From NCBI GenBank assembly GCA_016860845.1, contig BOKF01000005.1, forward strand, positions 1 through 64,000: a DNA stretch of 64,000 bases. Reading direction: 5' to 3'. The DNA is from Chloroflexota bacterium (GTDB taxonomy: Bacteria > Chloroflexota > Anaerolineae > 4572-78 > J111). The notes beneath the pieces are model-generated. The model had not been told where the DNA came from and did not search any database. It saw only the letters and a program-made list of their open reading frames with translations. The translations under genes and the position numbers were made by a program. Of the stretch, positions 34,047 to 43,675 are shown one piece after another (the stretch's first letter is position 1; every line of letters begins with the position of its first letter).

Positions 34047-36449
34047 ATGATTAAATCACGCTGGGTCAAAGTGCTCAATGACCTGTGGGGAAATAGAACC
34101 CGGACGATGTTGATTGTCTTATCTATTGCCGTGGGGCTTTTTGCGGTCGGCACGATTGTCAGCGCGCAGGCAATTTTGTCTGAGGGAATGGCCGAGAGCT
34201 TTGCCGCTATCAATCCATCCAGCGGTACGGTTCGCACCGGTGAACTCTTTGAGGACGACTTCGTCCAGGCGGTACGGGGCATGCGCAACGTAGCGGAGGC
34301 GGATGCCCGGCGCGCCTTTGACGTGCGGGTAAAAATTGGCCCGGACGAATGGACAAACTTAAGGGTCTTTGCTGTGCCTGATTATGATGATATTCGGGTC
34401 AATAAAATATTCCCTGAGAGTGGGGCCTGGCCCCCGCCGAAACAAGAGATTTTGATCGAACGACTGGCCCTGTCCCTGCTCAACGCTCAGGTCGGCGACC
34501 CATTATTGATTGAACTGCCCAACGAGAAACAGCGTGAAATACGCATTGCCGGCCTGGCTCACGACGCAGCCCAACTGCCGGCCCAAATAGACGGAACGCC
34601 GTATGGCTACATCTCGTTTGAGACGCTCAAATGGCTGAGGGAAGAGTATGGCTATAACGAGCTGTACGTAGTCGCCAAGAATCAAACTGACAAGGAATTT
34701 GCTCAGCAGGTTGTCAACGAAGTCAAAAATAGGGCCGAACGAAATGGCTTGACCATTCCCATGCTGACCACCGCCGAGCCGGGACAATTTCCCCTCGATG
34801 ATGTGCTTCAGGCGATTTTGTTTCTGATGGGTGCGCTGGGCTTGCTGTCGCTCCTCCTGAGTGTATTTTTGATTGTTAACACAGTTTCGGCCCTGCTAAC
34901 CCAACAGAAACGACAAATTGGGATCATGAAAGCCGTCGGCGCTCAAACACGCCAGCTTATGGGCATGTATTTGGGTATGGTCTTGATTTATGGCCTCATC
35001 GCCCTGGTGCTGGCTATCCCCCTCTCCATCGTGGGGGCGCGCGAGCTTAGCCGGGTCATGGCAACTTATTTCAACTTTGACCTGGCCAACCTGAGCATAC
35101 CGGCAGGGGCGATATTGGTGCAGATTATGATGGGCCTCATCGTGCCCGCCCTGGCCTCGCTCCCTCCCTTTATTATCAATTTGCGCATCAGCGCCGTGGA
35201 AGCGATGAGCGCCTACACGCTGGGTAAAGGCCGGTTTGGGGCCGGCTTCATTGACCGCTTACTTTCCGGGGCAAACCTGTGGTTCGCCCGCTACGTTCTG
35301 CTGCGGCCTGTTTTGCTGTCGCTGCGCAACATCTTCAGGAATAAAGTGCGGCTCACCCTGACCCTCATCACCCTGATTATGGGCGGCGCCACCTTTATCG
35401 GCGTTTTCAGCGTACAGTCTGCCCTGGACCGGACCCTGGACGATCTTATGCAAGTGTACAACTTTGATAGTATGATTATCTTTTCGCGGCCCTATCGCAT
35501 CGAGAAGATTAAACGTGAAGCCAAGGCTGTGCCGGGTGTTGTTGATACCGATGTCTATTTTCAACTTCCGGCTCGCCGGGTGCGGCCGGATGGCAGCGAG
35601 AGCAACGCTATCTTCTTAGTGGGGTTTGACGTGCGTTCTGAACTCGTCTCCGGCCCAAAGATTATACAGGGCCGGTGGCTGGCGCCCAAGGATGAAAACG
35701 CGATTGTGGTGGATGCTGTTCTGATCAAAGAAGAGCCTGACCTTAAGCTGGGCGATGAAATCGTGCTCAAGATTGAGGGCCGGGAGAGACCCTTCCGTGT
35801 GGTGGGGGTGAGTCTGGGCATGGTTATCCCAATGTCTTACGTCAACTATCCTTACATCGCGCGGATGCTGGGAGATGTGGGCCAGACCGAGGGGGCAATC
35901 GTGGGCATCGAGCGCCATAACGAAGCCTCGGTGAAGGAGACAACGGCCGCATTAAAAGCTTACCTCGAACGCCGAGGCATTCAGGTCAACAATATATTTA
36001 TGATGTCCAAGGAACGGACCGAGGGGGAGGCTGCTTTTGCGGCGATCATTTTTCTGTTACTGGCTATGGCCCTGATGCTGGCAATTGTCGGGGGCCTTGG
36101 GTTGATGGGCACCATGAGCATCAACGTGCTCGAACGAACGCGCGAGATTGGCGTGCTGCGGGCTGTTGGCGCGCCAAACAAGGGCGTAGCCAGAGTTTTT
36201 ATCCGAGAAGGCGTTGCCATCGGCCTGATCAGTTGGCTATTTGGCGCTATTCTAGCCTATCCCCTGGGCAAGGCGTTGAGCGATGCCGTCGGCCTTTCGG
36301 TGACAGGCGTCCCTTTGAACTTTTCTTACTCAATGACCGGTGTTTGGGTCTGGCTGGTCCTGGTAGTGATACTGAGTGCGCTGGCCAGCTTTATTCCGGC
36401 CCGAAACGCCTCGCGGCTGACCGTGCGCGAAGTACTGGCGTATGAATAA
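34047..36449 (+). CDS. FtsX/MacB-type ABC permease with duplicated core
   Basis: An 800-aa permease. AGGAGG at 34035-34040 sets ATG 34047 over TTG 34044. One N-terminal helix (about 17-38) leads to a large periplasmic domain, then three-helix FtsX blocks at about 255-370 and 675-795 with another anchor near 430-450. This two-repeat layout is that of LolC/YknZ-like fused permeases. No periplasmic adaptor (MacA-like) gene is near. Last gene of the unit. Confidence 0.88.
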   Translation: MIKSRWVKVLNDLWGNRTRTMLIVLSIAVGLFAVGTIVSAQAILSEGMAESFAAINPSSGTVRTGELFEDDFVQAVRGMRNVAEADARRAFDVRVKIGPDEWTNLRVFAVPDYDDIRVNKIFPESGAWPPPKQEILIERLALSLLNAQVGDPLLIELPNEKQREIRIAGLAHDAAQLPAQIDGTPYGYISFETLKWLREEYGYNELYVVAKNQTDKEFAQQVVNEVKNRAERNGLTIPMLTTAEPGQFPLDDVLQAILFLMGALGLLSLLLSVFLIVNTVSALLTQQKRQIGIMKAVGAQTRQLMGMYLGMVLIYGLIALVLAIPLSIVGARELSRVMATYFNFDLANLSIPAGAILVQIMMGLIVPALASLPPFIINLRISAVEAMSAYTLGKGRFGAGFIDRLLSGANLWFARYVLLRPVLLSLRNIFRNKVRLTLTLITLIMGGATFIGVFSVQSALDRTLDDLMQVYNFDSMIIFSRPYRIEKIKREAKAVPGVVDTDVYFQLPARRVRPDGSESNAIFLVGFDVRSELVSGPKIIQGRWLAPKDENAIVVDAVLIKEEPDLKLGDEIVLKIEGRERPFRVVGVSLGMVIPMSYVNYPYIARMLGDVGQTEGAIVGIERHNEASVKETTAALKAYLERRGIQVNNIFMMSKERTEGEAAFAAIIFLLLAMALMLAIVGGLGLMGTMSINVLERTREIGVLRAVGAPNKGVARVFIREGVAIGLISWLFGAILAYPLGKALSDAVGLSVTGVPLNFSYSMTGVWVWLVLVVILSALASFIPARNASRLTVREVLAYE

Positions 36450-36503
36450 CATCCAATTTTCATCCCTCTATCATCCACCCCCTTTAAAAGCCACTCTCCT
36501 TTT

Positions 36504-36532
36504 TTGACATATATCGCTACCAGGTATATGAT
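36504..36532 (+). promoter_or_regulatory. Promoter of the LacI-family gene
   Basis: TTGACA (36504-36509), 17-nt spacer, TATGAT (36527-36532). The predicted start point lies within the operator that follows. Confidence 0.75.
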
Positions 36533-36534
36533 TT

Positions 36535-36561
36535 CCGGTAACGTTACCGGCAACGTTACCG
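36535..36561. promoter_or_regulatory. Two overlapping LacI-type operators
   Basis: Perfect palindrome CCGGTAACGTTACCGG (36535-36550) followed by CGGCAACGTTACCG (36548-36561). The central CG and AACGTT core are typical of LacI/GalR operators. The location just after the -10 box implies autorepression. Confidence 0.8.
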
Positions 36562-36594
36562 CTATTTTAGCAATGAGGCTAAGCAGATCTCATC

Positions 36595-37620
36595 ATGAAA
36601 CGCCCCAAGCTGACCGTAACAATTCAAGATGTAGCCCATGCTGCCAGTGTCTCAGTTTCCACTGTGTCGCGGGTTCTTAATGATAAGGACGATGTGGCCT
36701 CGGAAACTTATGAAAAAGTCCAGCGGGTCATTGAGGACTTAGGTTATGCCTCCAGCCTGGCCGCCAGGAGCATGCGCAGCCGTAAAACCAACGTCATCGG
36801 TCTGGTTGTGCCAGACTTGGAACAGGCTTTTTGCCTCAATGTGGTCAAAGGTGTGAACCAGACCATCGAGCAGTTGGGCTACGACCTGCTGGTCTATAGC
36901 GGCGGTAACAGTACAAAGCGGTCATGGGCCGCGCGCGAACACCGCTACGTTTCGCTGCTGAACGGCAGTATTACCGACGGCATTATTGTCGTGACGCCCA
37001 CCGCAGAAACCTTCTCCACCCATTATCCCCTTGTCGCCGTTGATCCCCACCTGGACAGCACCGATTTTCCCGCCGTGATTGCGACCAATCATGTCGGCGC
37101 GCTGTCGGTGATGGAGTATCTGCTCGGGTTGGGACATCGGCGGATCGGTTTTATTGGGGGGCGCCCTGATTTGCAGAGCGCCCTCCGACGCTTGCAAGGC
37201 TACAAAGACAGCCTCTGCCAGGCCAATATCCCCTTCGATCCCAACCTGGTCCAAGTTGGCGATTTTACCCGGGAAACCGGTTATCGCTGTGCCCAAAATT
37301 TGCTGGCGCTGCCGGCGCGTCCCACCGCTATTTTTGCCGCAAACGATAGATCTGCCATTGGGGCCATTGAGGCCATCACCGAAATTGGGCTAAAGGTGCC
37401 AGAAGATATTTCTGTGGTTGGTTTTGATAACATCGAAGAGGCCTCTTTTGTGAACGGCGGCTTAACCACGGTAGATCAATTTATCAGCGACATGGGCCGG
37501 GTGGCTGTCGAAATGCTGGTCAAATTAATCCAGAACCAGCCGCTTGAAAATCAGCTTTTCCGGATGCCCACCAAACTGATCGTGAGAAATACGTGCCGCG
37601 CTATTGCGCCTGAAAATTAG
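36595..37620 (+). CDS. LacI-family sugar-responsive repressor
   Basis: A 341-aa regulator. The N-terminal HTH TIQDVAHAASVSVSTVSRVL (about 9-28) with the hinge helix SSLAARSMRS is canonical. The periplasmic-binding-like sensor domain includes IGLVVPDLEQAFCLNVVKG, GLGHRRIGFIGG and the end segment VVGFDNIEEASFVNGGLTTVDQ. Identical 16-bp operators lie in its own promoter and before the solute-binding gene, so it should repress both until an oligosaccharide-derived inducer is present. The complete gene is followed by a perfect terminator. Confidence 0.93.
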   Translation: MKRPKLTVTIQDVAHAASVSVSTVSRVLNDKDDVASETYEKVQRVIEDLGYASSLAARSMRSRKTNVIGLVVPDLEQAFCLNVVKGVNQTIEQLGYDLLVYSGGNSTKRSWAAREHRYVSLLNGSITDGIIVVTPTAETFSTHYPLVAVDPHLDSTDFPAVIATNHVGALSVMEYLLGLGHRRIGFIGGRPDLQSALRRLQGYKDSLCQANIPFDPNLVQVGDFTRETGYRCAQNLLALPARPTAIFAANDRSAIGAIEAITEIGLKVPEDISVVGFDNIEEASFVNGGLTTVDQFISDMGRVAVEMLVKLIQNQPLENQLFRMPTKLIVRNTCRAIAPEN

Positions 37621-37625
37621 TTTCT

Positions 37626-37670
37626 CCGACCCTCTTGCGCCCAAACTAAATTTGGGCGCAAGAGGGTCGG
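37626..37670 (+). terminator. Terminator of the LacI-family gene
   Basis: Perfect 20-bp arms beginning CCGACCCTCTTGCGCCCAAA, loop CTAAA, then a T-rich stretch (37675-37682). Confidence 0.85.
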
Positions 37671-37687
37671 AATTGATTTTTTACTCG

Positions 37688-37709
37688 TTTCCGGTAACGT
37701 TACCGGAAA
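37688..37709. promoter_or_regulatory. LacI-type operator of the sugar transport operon
   Basis: The core CCGGTAACGTTACCGG (37691-37706) extends to a perfect 22-bp palindrome with TTT/AAA at its ends. A degraded second half (GGAAACGATACC) overlaps it, copying the double-site layout at 36535. The transport genes start 108 nt downstream. Confidence 0.8.
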
Positions 37710-37817
37710 CGATACCAGAGGAGTTATAGAGATGGAGGTGGCTATCAGAACAATCCTCAGTATACCTTACTTATTTTTAGGTTGTTTCAATGGCAGTTTA
37801 TTTTCAAGGAGGAAAAA

Positions 37818-39260
37818 ATGCGAAACAAGAAAATCCTATCGTTGACGCTCATCCTGCTGCTGGGGCTTCTGTTAGCCGCGTGTGGCGGTGCGGCTACGCC
37901 CGCCCCTGAGCAGCCAGCCGTCGAGGCTCCAGCGGCGATGGAAGAGCCGGCAGCAGCAGCGCCAGCAGAGACGGAAGAACCAGCGGCCGAAGCACCAGCA
38001 GCGACGGAAGAACCGGCGGCAGCAGCGGCGACAGAAGAAGCGGTGGCAGCGGCGGAGTGCGCCGAACCGGTGACCATAGAGTTCTGGCATATCAATACCG
38101 CGGACGACCGGAAAGGGGTTATCCAGCAGGCGGTTGACGCCTTTGAGAAAGACAATCCCTGCGCCAAAGTAAACCAGACCATCCTCGAAAACGAAGCCTT
38201 CAAAGCCAAGATGACCACCGTCATGCAGTCGGACGAACCGCCCGATGTCTTCACCACCTGGGGCGGCGGCGTCATGAACGAGTACGCCAAGGCCGGTCTG
38301 CTGCGCGACATCACCGAGGACATCCAGCAGGACGGCTTGGCCGACACCTTTGGCGCTGGTCCCCTGGCTGTCTATGCCTATGAAGGCAAGCAGTACGGCC
38401 TGCCGATGGATCAGGGTATGGTCGGCTTCTGGTACAACAAAGAGCTGTTTGACCAAGCCGGGATCGAGGCCCCGCCGGCCACCTGGACCGAACTGCTCGA
38501 CGCTGTCCAGAAACTCAAGGACGCCGGCATCACCCCCATCTCCCTGGGTGAGGGCGATAAGTGGCCCGGCCACTTCTGGTGGGTCTACCTGGCCATCCGT
38601 ATGGGCGGCAAGGAAGCCTTCGATGCCGCTTACAGCCGCCAGGGCTCCTTCGCCGATGAGCCTTTTGTCCAGGCCGGCGAGAAGCTCCAGGAACTGATTG
38701 CCCTCGAACCCTTCCAGGATGGCTATCTCGGCCTGACCTATGACGATCAGGCCACCCTCATGGGCAATGGCCAGGCCGCCATGGAACTGATGGGCCAGTG
38801 GGCGCCTGGGGTTGAGAAGGATCACAGCGCTAACAAGGAGGGCATCGGCGACAACCTCGGCTGGTTCCCCTTCCCTATGGTTGAGGGCGGTAAGGGCGAC
38901 CCCGCCGATGCCCTCGGCGGCGGTAACGGCTGGCTCGTCGGCCGCGATGCCCCCGCTGAGACCATCACCTTCCTCAAGTATCTCAGCTCCAAAGAGTTCC
39001 AGTGCGGCGCAACCGAGATCAACTGGATCCTGCCCGTCGTCAAGGGCACGGAAGAGTGTATCACCGACCCCCTGATGAAGACCGTCGCCGAGAACGCCGC
39101 CAAAGCTCCCTACCTGCAACTGTACTACGACCAGGCGCTGCCTCCCGCCGTCGGCTCCGTCGTCAACGATGCCGTCCAGGAACTCTTCGCCGGAACCAAG
39201 TCCCCCGAAGAAGTCGCCCAGACCATCGAGGACTCCGCCACCATGGAATTGGCTCAATAG
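37818..39260 (+). CDS. Sugar ABC transporter solute-binding lipoprotein
   Basis: A 480-aa extracytoplasmic binding protein of the family 1 type (MalE/XynE-like). The signal peptide ends in a lipobox LLLAAC with C22 as the lipid-modified residue. Residues about 27-75 are an Ala/Pro/Glu-rich linker of imperfect PAA-EEP repeats, and the binding domain starts at VTIEFWHINTADD. GGAGG sets ATG 37818; the longer frame from 37782 lacks a site. First gene of the operon; the substrate is probably an oligosaccharide, given the GH3 gene downstream. The codon use makes long open frames on the opposite strand, which are not genes. Confidence 0.9.
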   Translation: MRNKKILSLTLILLLGLLLAACGGAATPAPEQPAVEAPAAMEEPAAAAPAETEEPAAEAPAATEEPAAAAATEEAVAAAECAEPVTIEFWHINTADDRKGVIQQAVDAFEKDNPCAKVNQTILENEAFKAKMTTVMQSDEPPDVFTTWGGGVMNEYAKAGLLRDITEDIQQDGLADTFGAGPLAVYAYEGKQYGLPMDQGMVGFWYNKELFDQAGIEAPPATWTELLDAVQKLKDAGITPISLGEGDKWPGHFWWVYLAIRMGGKEAFDAAYSRQGSFADEPFVQAGEKLQELIALEPFQDGYLGLTYDDQATLMGNGQAAMELMGQWAPGVEKDHSANKEGIGDNLGWFPFPMVEGGKGDPADALGGGNGWLVGRDAPAETITFLKYLSSKEFQCGATEINWILPVVKGTEECITDPLMKTVAENAAKAPYLQLYYDQALPPAVGSVVNDAVQELFAGTKSPEEVAQTIEDSATMELAQ

Positions 39261-39273
39261 CTTACATTTTTCT

Positions 39274-39306
39274 AAAGGGGATTGGGCGCTCTGCCCAATC
39301 CCCTTT
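39274..39306 (+). terminator. Attenuating terminator after the binding-protein gene
   Basis: Perfect 14-bp arms AAAGGGGATTGGGC / GCCCAATCCCCTTT, loop GCTCT, with only a weak T-run. Its place between binding protein and permeases would give more binding protein than permease. Confidence 0.75.
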
Positions 39307-39335
39307 CGTTTGAAAACTTTAGCGAGGTAATCTCT

Positions 39336-40283
39336 ATGGCTCGGATGTCGGAGCAAACCCGTTTTCCCTGGTTGGCAAAATCCACCCCCGCGCTGAAATC
39401 ACGGGATTTTGGAACCATTATCCTGTTCCTGGCCCCGGCCCTGGTGCTGTTCAGTGTGTTTTTGATTTACCCGATTGTTCAATCCGGCTATTACAGTTTT
39501 TTCAACTGGAAAGGATTTGGCCCCGCCACAGATTTTGTGGGTCTAAATAATTACTCCCGGATCTTGACCGATAAGAACTTTTTGCGCGCCCTGCAGAATG
39601 GCTTGTTGATTGTGGGCCTCTCCATCATCGTCCAACTTCCCCTGGCCCTGGGTCTGGCCCTGCTGGTGGGCCGCAAGTTGCCGGGACGCACTTTCTTCCG
39701 CACCATTTTCTTCTTGCCCTATGTATTTTCCGAAGTCATAACGGCCCTTGTCTGGCAAGCCCTGCTTCACCCTGACCCGCATTACGGGTTGATTAACGCC
39801 ATCCTGACCAACCTGGGTCTGGAGGCCATCCCTTTTCTGGGTGATCGCACCACGGTGATGCCGGCCATCTTCATTGTGCTCACCTGGAAATATTTTGGCT
39901 TTCACATGTTGTTATTCATGGCCGGTTTGCAAAGTATTCCGGCCGAGCTGGAAGAAGCGGCCAAAATTGACGGGGCGTCCGGTTTCCAAACCATCCGGCA
40001 TATTGTCATCCCGCTGCTGCGCGGCACCATCCGGACCGCGATCTTTTTGTCAGTGCTTGGCTCGCTGCAAGTGTTTGCCATCGTCTGGATCATGTCGCAG
40101 GGCGGCCCGGCCGGCGCCAGCGAAACGATGGCCACTTATCTGTTCCGCTTTGGTTTTGTCCGTTTTTACCTGGGTTACGGTTCTGCGGTGGCGGTCGTCA
40201 TGTTTCTTATCTGTATCACTTTCTCCCTCGTTTATCAGAAACTCTTCAAAGAACAAGATTATCTGGGCGGTTACAGTGCCTAA
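39336..40283 (+). CDS. Sugar ABC transporter permease (MalF/LacF type)
   Basis: A 315-aa inner-membrane permease with six predicted helices, the first at about 32-55. The EAA loop for the ATPase reads EEAAKIDGASGFQTIRHIVIP (about 208-228). ATG 39336 has GCGAGG about 9 nt upstream; ATG 39345 is an alternative. It pairs with the next gene. No ATPase gene is in the operon, as in many family 1 sugar systems that share an MsmK-type ATPase encoded elsewhere. Confidence 0.9.
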   Translation: MARMSEQTRFPWLAKSTPALKSRDFGTIILFLAPALVLFSVFLIYPIVQSGYYSFFNWKGFGPATDFVGLNNYSRILTDKNFLRALQNGLLIVGLSIIVQLPLALGLALLVGRKLPGRTFFRTIFFLPYVFSEVITALVWQALLHPDPHYGLINAILTNLGLEAIPFLGDRTTVMPAIFIVLTWKYFGFHMLLFMAGLQSIPAELEEAAKIDGASGFQTIRHIVIPLLRGTIRTAIFLSVLGSLQVFAIVWIMSQGGPAGASETMATYLFRFGFVRFYLGYGSAVAVVMFLICITFSLVYQKLFKEQDYLGGYSA

Positions 40284-40298
40284 GAAAGGCTGGCCTTC

Positions 40299-41144
40299 AT
40301 GACTTTCCAAAAAACCGACCTTCGACGCTACTCAAACTATTTCTGGCAGTACGCCATCCTGATTGTCTTTGTGTTGATCATCGTCGTGCCCCTCGTGATC
40401 ATCGCCTTTGGCAGCCTGAAAACACGCAGCGAGTACGCCGGCTTTCCCTACCAGCCGCCGGACCCGATTCGCTGGGAAAATTACATCCGCATCTTATCCA
40501 CCGACGTCTTCTGGAGCATGCTGCGTAACAGCCTGATTGTCATGGTGGGCACGGTGGTTGGAGTGGTCCTCTTTTCCAGCCTGGCTGCTTTTATCTTTGC
40601 CCGGAATGAATTTCGAGGTAAAAATTTTCTCTTTAATTACCTGACCATCGGTCTGCTCTTTCCCATCAGTGTGGCTATCCTGCCTGAGTATATCTTGCTC
40701 CGCCAGTTGGGTTGGCTGGATACGTATTGGGCCATCATCGTCCCCCAAATCGCCTTTGGGCTGTCACTCAACATCGTCATTTTGCGCGGCTTCTTTCGAG
40801 CGATCCCCGGCGAGCTACAAGACGCGGCTTATATTGACGGCTGTACCACCTTTGATTTCTTCTGGCGGATTCTGCTCCCCTTGGCCCGGCCGGCCATCGC
40901 CGCTGTCTCCGTACTGGCAATGATCAGCTCCTGGAACGAGGTTTTTCTCCCGCTGATGGTCATCAATAGTGAATCAAAGTGGACCCTTCCGCTCGGGACC
41001 ATGCAGTTTAAGGGCCAGTACGTGTCGGATATCCCGCTGATTCTGGCCTTCGTTACGCTGTCAATGGTCCCCACCCTCATCTTTTATTTCCTGGCCGAAC
41101 GCCAGATTGTCTCCGGCCTGACCGCCGGCGCCCTTAAAGGCTAA
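40299..41144 (+). CDS. Sugar ABC transporter permease (MalG/LacG type)
   Basis: A 281-aa six-helix permease; the EAA loop is ELQDAAYIDGCTTFDFFWRI (about 170-190). It starts 15 nt after the MalF-like gene and ends 13 nt before the GH3 gene. Complete and typical in length (270-290 aa). Its partner is the preceding permease. Confidence 0.9.
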   Translation: MTFQKTDLRRYSNYFWQYAILIVFVLIIVVPLVIIAFGSLKTRSEYAGFPYQPPDPIRWENYIRILSTDVFWSMLRNSLIVMVGTVVGVVLFSSLAAFIFARNEFRGKNFLFNYLTIGLLFPISVAILPEYILLRQLGWLDTYWAIIVPQIAFGLSLNIVILRGFFRAIPGELQDAAYIDGCTTFDFFWRILLPLARPAIAAVSVLAMISSWNEVFLPLMVINSESKWTLPLGTMQFKGQYVSDIPLILAFVTLSMVPTLIFYFLAERQIVSGLTAGALKG

Positions 41145-41157
41145 TGAGGTTAAAACA

Positions 41158-43515
41158 ATGACTCACTCCTATCCTTACCAAAATTCCTCGTTGTCGGTGG
41201 AGGAGCGAAGCGCCGACCTGCTCTCACGGATGACCCTCGACGAAAAAATTGCTCAACTGGGCAGTATTTGGGTTTTCGAGGTTTTAGAGGACATGAAATT
41301 CTCTCCGGCCAAGGCCCGCACCCTGTTCAGCCAGGGCCTGGGCCAGGTAACCCGCATCGGCGGGGCCAGCAGCCTTGATCCCACGGCCGGGGCCGAATTG
41401 GCCAATACCATTCAGAAATATTTGCTGGAAAATACCCGCCTGGGCATTCCCGCCATTATCCACGAGGAGTGCTGCAGCGGCTACATGGCCCGCAATGCCA
41501 CCTGTTTTCCCCAAATCATCGGCCTGGCCAGTACCTGGGAGCCGGAGCTGACGGAGGCGATGGCCGAAGTGGTGCGCACCCAAATGCGGGCTGCCGGGGC
41601 GCACCAGGGCCTGTCGCCGGTACTTGACTTGACCCGTGACCCGCGCTGGGGCCGGACCGAAGAGACGTTTGGCGAAGATCCCTATCTGGTTTCGCAGATG
41701 GGCGTAGCCTTTGTGCGGGGCTTGCAGGCACAGAATTGGGGTGAGGGCGTGCTGGCGACCGCCAAACATTTTGTCGGCTACGGCATGTCCGAAGGCGGCC
41801 TGAACTGGGCTCCACCACATTTCAACCCCCGCGAACTGGCCGAGGTCTTTTTAGCGCCATTTGAGGCCGCGGTCAGGGAAGCCGGGCTGATGTCGGTAAT
41901 GAATGCCTACCACGAACTGGACGGCGTACCCTGTGGCGGCTCCAAAATGCTGCTGACCAACATTCTCCGCAAGCAATGGGGATTCGACGGGATTGTCGTC
42001 GCCGATTACTTTTCCGTTAACCAACTGGCCGAATACCATCATGTCGCCAGCAGCAAGGAAGAAGCGGCGGCCATGGCTCTCGAAGCCGGCCTTGATGTAG
42101 AACTGCCCAGCACTGATTGTTACGGAGCACCGCTTCGCCGGGCTGTGGAAATGGGTCTGGTGGACGTAGCCTTGATTGATCAAGCCGTGAGCCGCGTCCT
42201 GCGTATGAAGTTCTTGCTGGGCCTGTTTGAGCAGCCCTACGTTGATGCGGGCCGGACCGCCGCGGTGTTTGACACGCCGGAGCAGCGCTCCCTGGCCCGT
42301 CAAATTGCCCAAAAATCAATGGTACTGCTCAAAAACGAGGGAGAATTACTGCCTCTTAAAAAAGATTTGGCCTCCATTGCCATCATCGGCCCCAACGCCG
42401 ACAGCGTCAGGAACCTCATTGGCGACTACGCCTACCCCTGCCACATTGAAACGCTGATCGAGATGCGCGACAAAGATAATGTTTTTCACATGCCCGTGCC
42501 GGATAAGGTGGAGTTGGTTGACAATTTTGTGCCGATTATCAGTGTGCTGCAAGCGATTAAAGACAAAGTGTCACCCCAAACGGTTATTCATTACGCCCAG
42601 GGCTGTGCTGTGGACAATCCCACCAAAGAGGGGTTTGCCGAGGCTGTTGAAATGGCCCGGCGGGCTGACGTGGCCGTGGTGGTCGTCGGCGATAAGGCGG
42701 GCCTGACCGATAGCTGTACCAGCGGCGAGGCCCGCGACCGGGCCGAGCTTAACCTGCCGGGGGTCCAGGAAGAGTTAGTGCGGGCAATATATGAGACCGG
42801 CACACCCGTGGTCCTGGTCCTGGTCAACGGGCGTCCCTTAAGCATCTCCTGGATAGCCGAACATATCCCGGCCATCCTCGAAGCCTGGCTGCCGGGTGAA
42901 GAAGGGGCAGCCGCTGTAGCCGATGTCCTGTTCGGCGATTACAACCCGGGCGGCAAACTGCCGATGACCTTTCCCCGAGCCGTGGGTCAAGTTCCGATTT
43001 ACTACGGTCACAAAATCTCCGGCGGTCGCTCTCATTGGAAGGGCGATTATGTAGACCTCAGCGCCAAACCCCTCTTCCCGTTTGGTTATGGTTTGAGTTA
43101 TACCAGCTTTCAATTTGAAAACCTGTGCCTCAATCGGGCTGAAGTCGAAATCGGCGGCCAGGTAGCCATCAGCCTGGAGGTGACCAACACCGGCCCGCGG
43201 GCCGGCGATGAAGTGGTTCAACTTTACATCCAGGACGTCCATGCCAGCGTCACCCGGCCGGTCAAGGAACTGAAAGGGTTCAAACGGGTCAGCTTGCGAC
43301 CAGGCGAAAAAAGAACCGTCACCTTTACCCTGCCGGTCAACCTACTCGGCTTTTACAACCGCGAGATGAACTTTGTGGTCGAGCCGGGTCTGATTAAAGT
43401 GATGGTGGGTAGTTCGGCTGAGGCTATCCATTTGACCGGCGAGTTCACCATCGTCGGCCAGCCTACCGGCATTGGCGCGGGGAAGAAATTTATTAGCCTG
43501 GTAACTGTTTCTTAG
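41158..43515 (+). CDS. GH3 family beta-glycosidase
   Basis: A 785-aa glycoside hydrolase: a (beta/alpha)8 domain with KHFVGYGMSEGGLNW and the nucleophile Asp in GIVVADYFS (D283), an alpha/beta sandwich domain (AIIGPNADSVRNLIGDYAYP), and a C-terminal fibronectin III-like domain (VTNTGPRAGDEVVQLYI). No signal peptide, so it acts in the cytoplasm on imported oligosaccharides, as beta-glucosidase or beta-xylosidase. Last gene of the LacI-controlled operon, followed by a strong terminator. Confidence 0.9.
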   Translation: MTHSYPYQNSSLSVEERSADLLSRMTLDEKIAQLGSIWVFEVLEDMKFSPAKARTLFSQGLGQVTRIGGASSLDPTAGAELANTIQKYLLENTRLGIPAIIHEECCSGYMARNATCFPQIIGLASTWEPELTEAMAEVVRTQMRAAGAHQGLSPVLDLTRDPRWGRTEETFGEDPYLVSQMGVAFVRGLQAQNWGEGVLATAKHFVGYGMSEGGLNWAPPHFNPRELAEVFLAPFEAAVREAGLMSVMNAYHELDGVPCGGSKMLLTNILRKQWGFDGIVVADYFSVNQLAEYHHVASSKEEAAAMALEAGLDVELPSTDCYGAPLRRAVEMGLVDVALIDQAVSRVLRMKFLLGLFEQPYVDAGRTAAVFDTPEQRSLARQIAQKSMVLLKNEGELLPLKKDLASIAIIGPNADSVRNLIGDYAYPCHIETLIEMRDKDNVFHMPVPDKVELVDNFVPIISVLQAIKDKVSPQTVIHYAQGCAVDNPTKEGFAEAVEMARRADVAVVVVGDKAGLTDSCTSGEARDRAELNLPGVQEELVRAIYETGTPVVLVLVNGRPLSISWIAEHIPAILEAWLPGEEGAAAVADVLFGDYNPGGKLPMTFPRAVGQVPIYYGHKISGGRSHWKGDYVDLSAKPLFPFGYGLSYTSFQFENLCLNRAEVEIGGQVAISLEVTNTGPRAGDEVVQLYIQDVHASVTRPVKELKGFKRVSLRPGEKRTVTFTLPVNLLGFYNREMNFVVEPGLIKVMVGSSAEAIHLTGEFTIVGQPTGIGAGKKFISLVTVS

Positions 43516-43547
43516 CTTAGATATTGACAAAATTACTAAAGCCTGCC

Positions 43548-43587
43548 AAACTCGTTAGAAATCTAACATTAGACTTCTAACGAGTTT
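43548..43587 (+). terminator. Terminator of the sugar operon
   Basis: Perfect 13-bp arms AAACTCGTTAGAA / TTCTAACGAGTTT, 14-nt loop, then TTC-rich tail. Confidence 0.8.
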
Positions 43588-43675
43588 TTCTTGCCCCTCT
43601 TCGCTCCCCGGTAGATGATGTTAGAAACGAGAACAAGCTCACGCTTTCCTGATACCCTAAGCACAAGGAGACCCT

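Noticed and set aside
37872..39356. 494-aa open frame on the minus strand opposite the solute-binding gene
   Set aside because: Codon-phase mirror of a GC-rich real gene; the plus-strand product has a lipobox, full family features and a ribosome site, while the mirror shows no domain.
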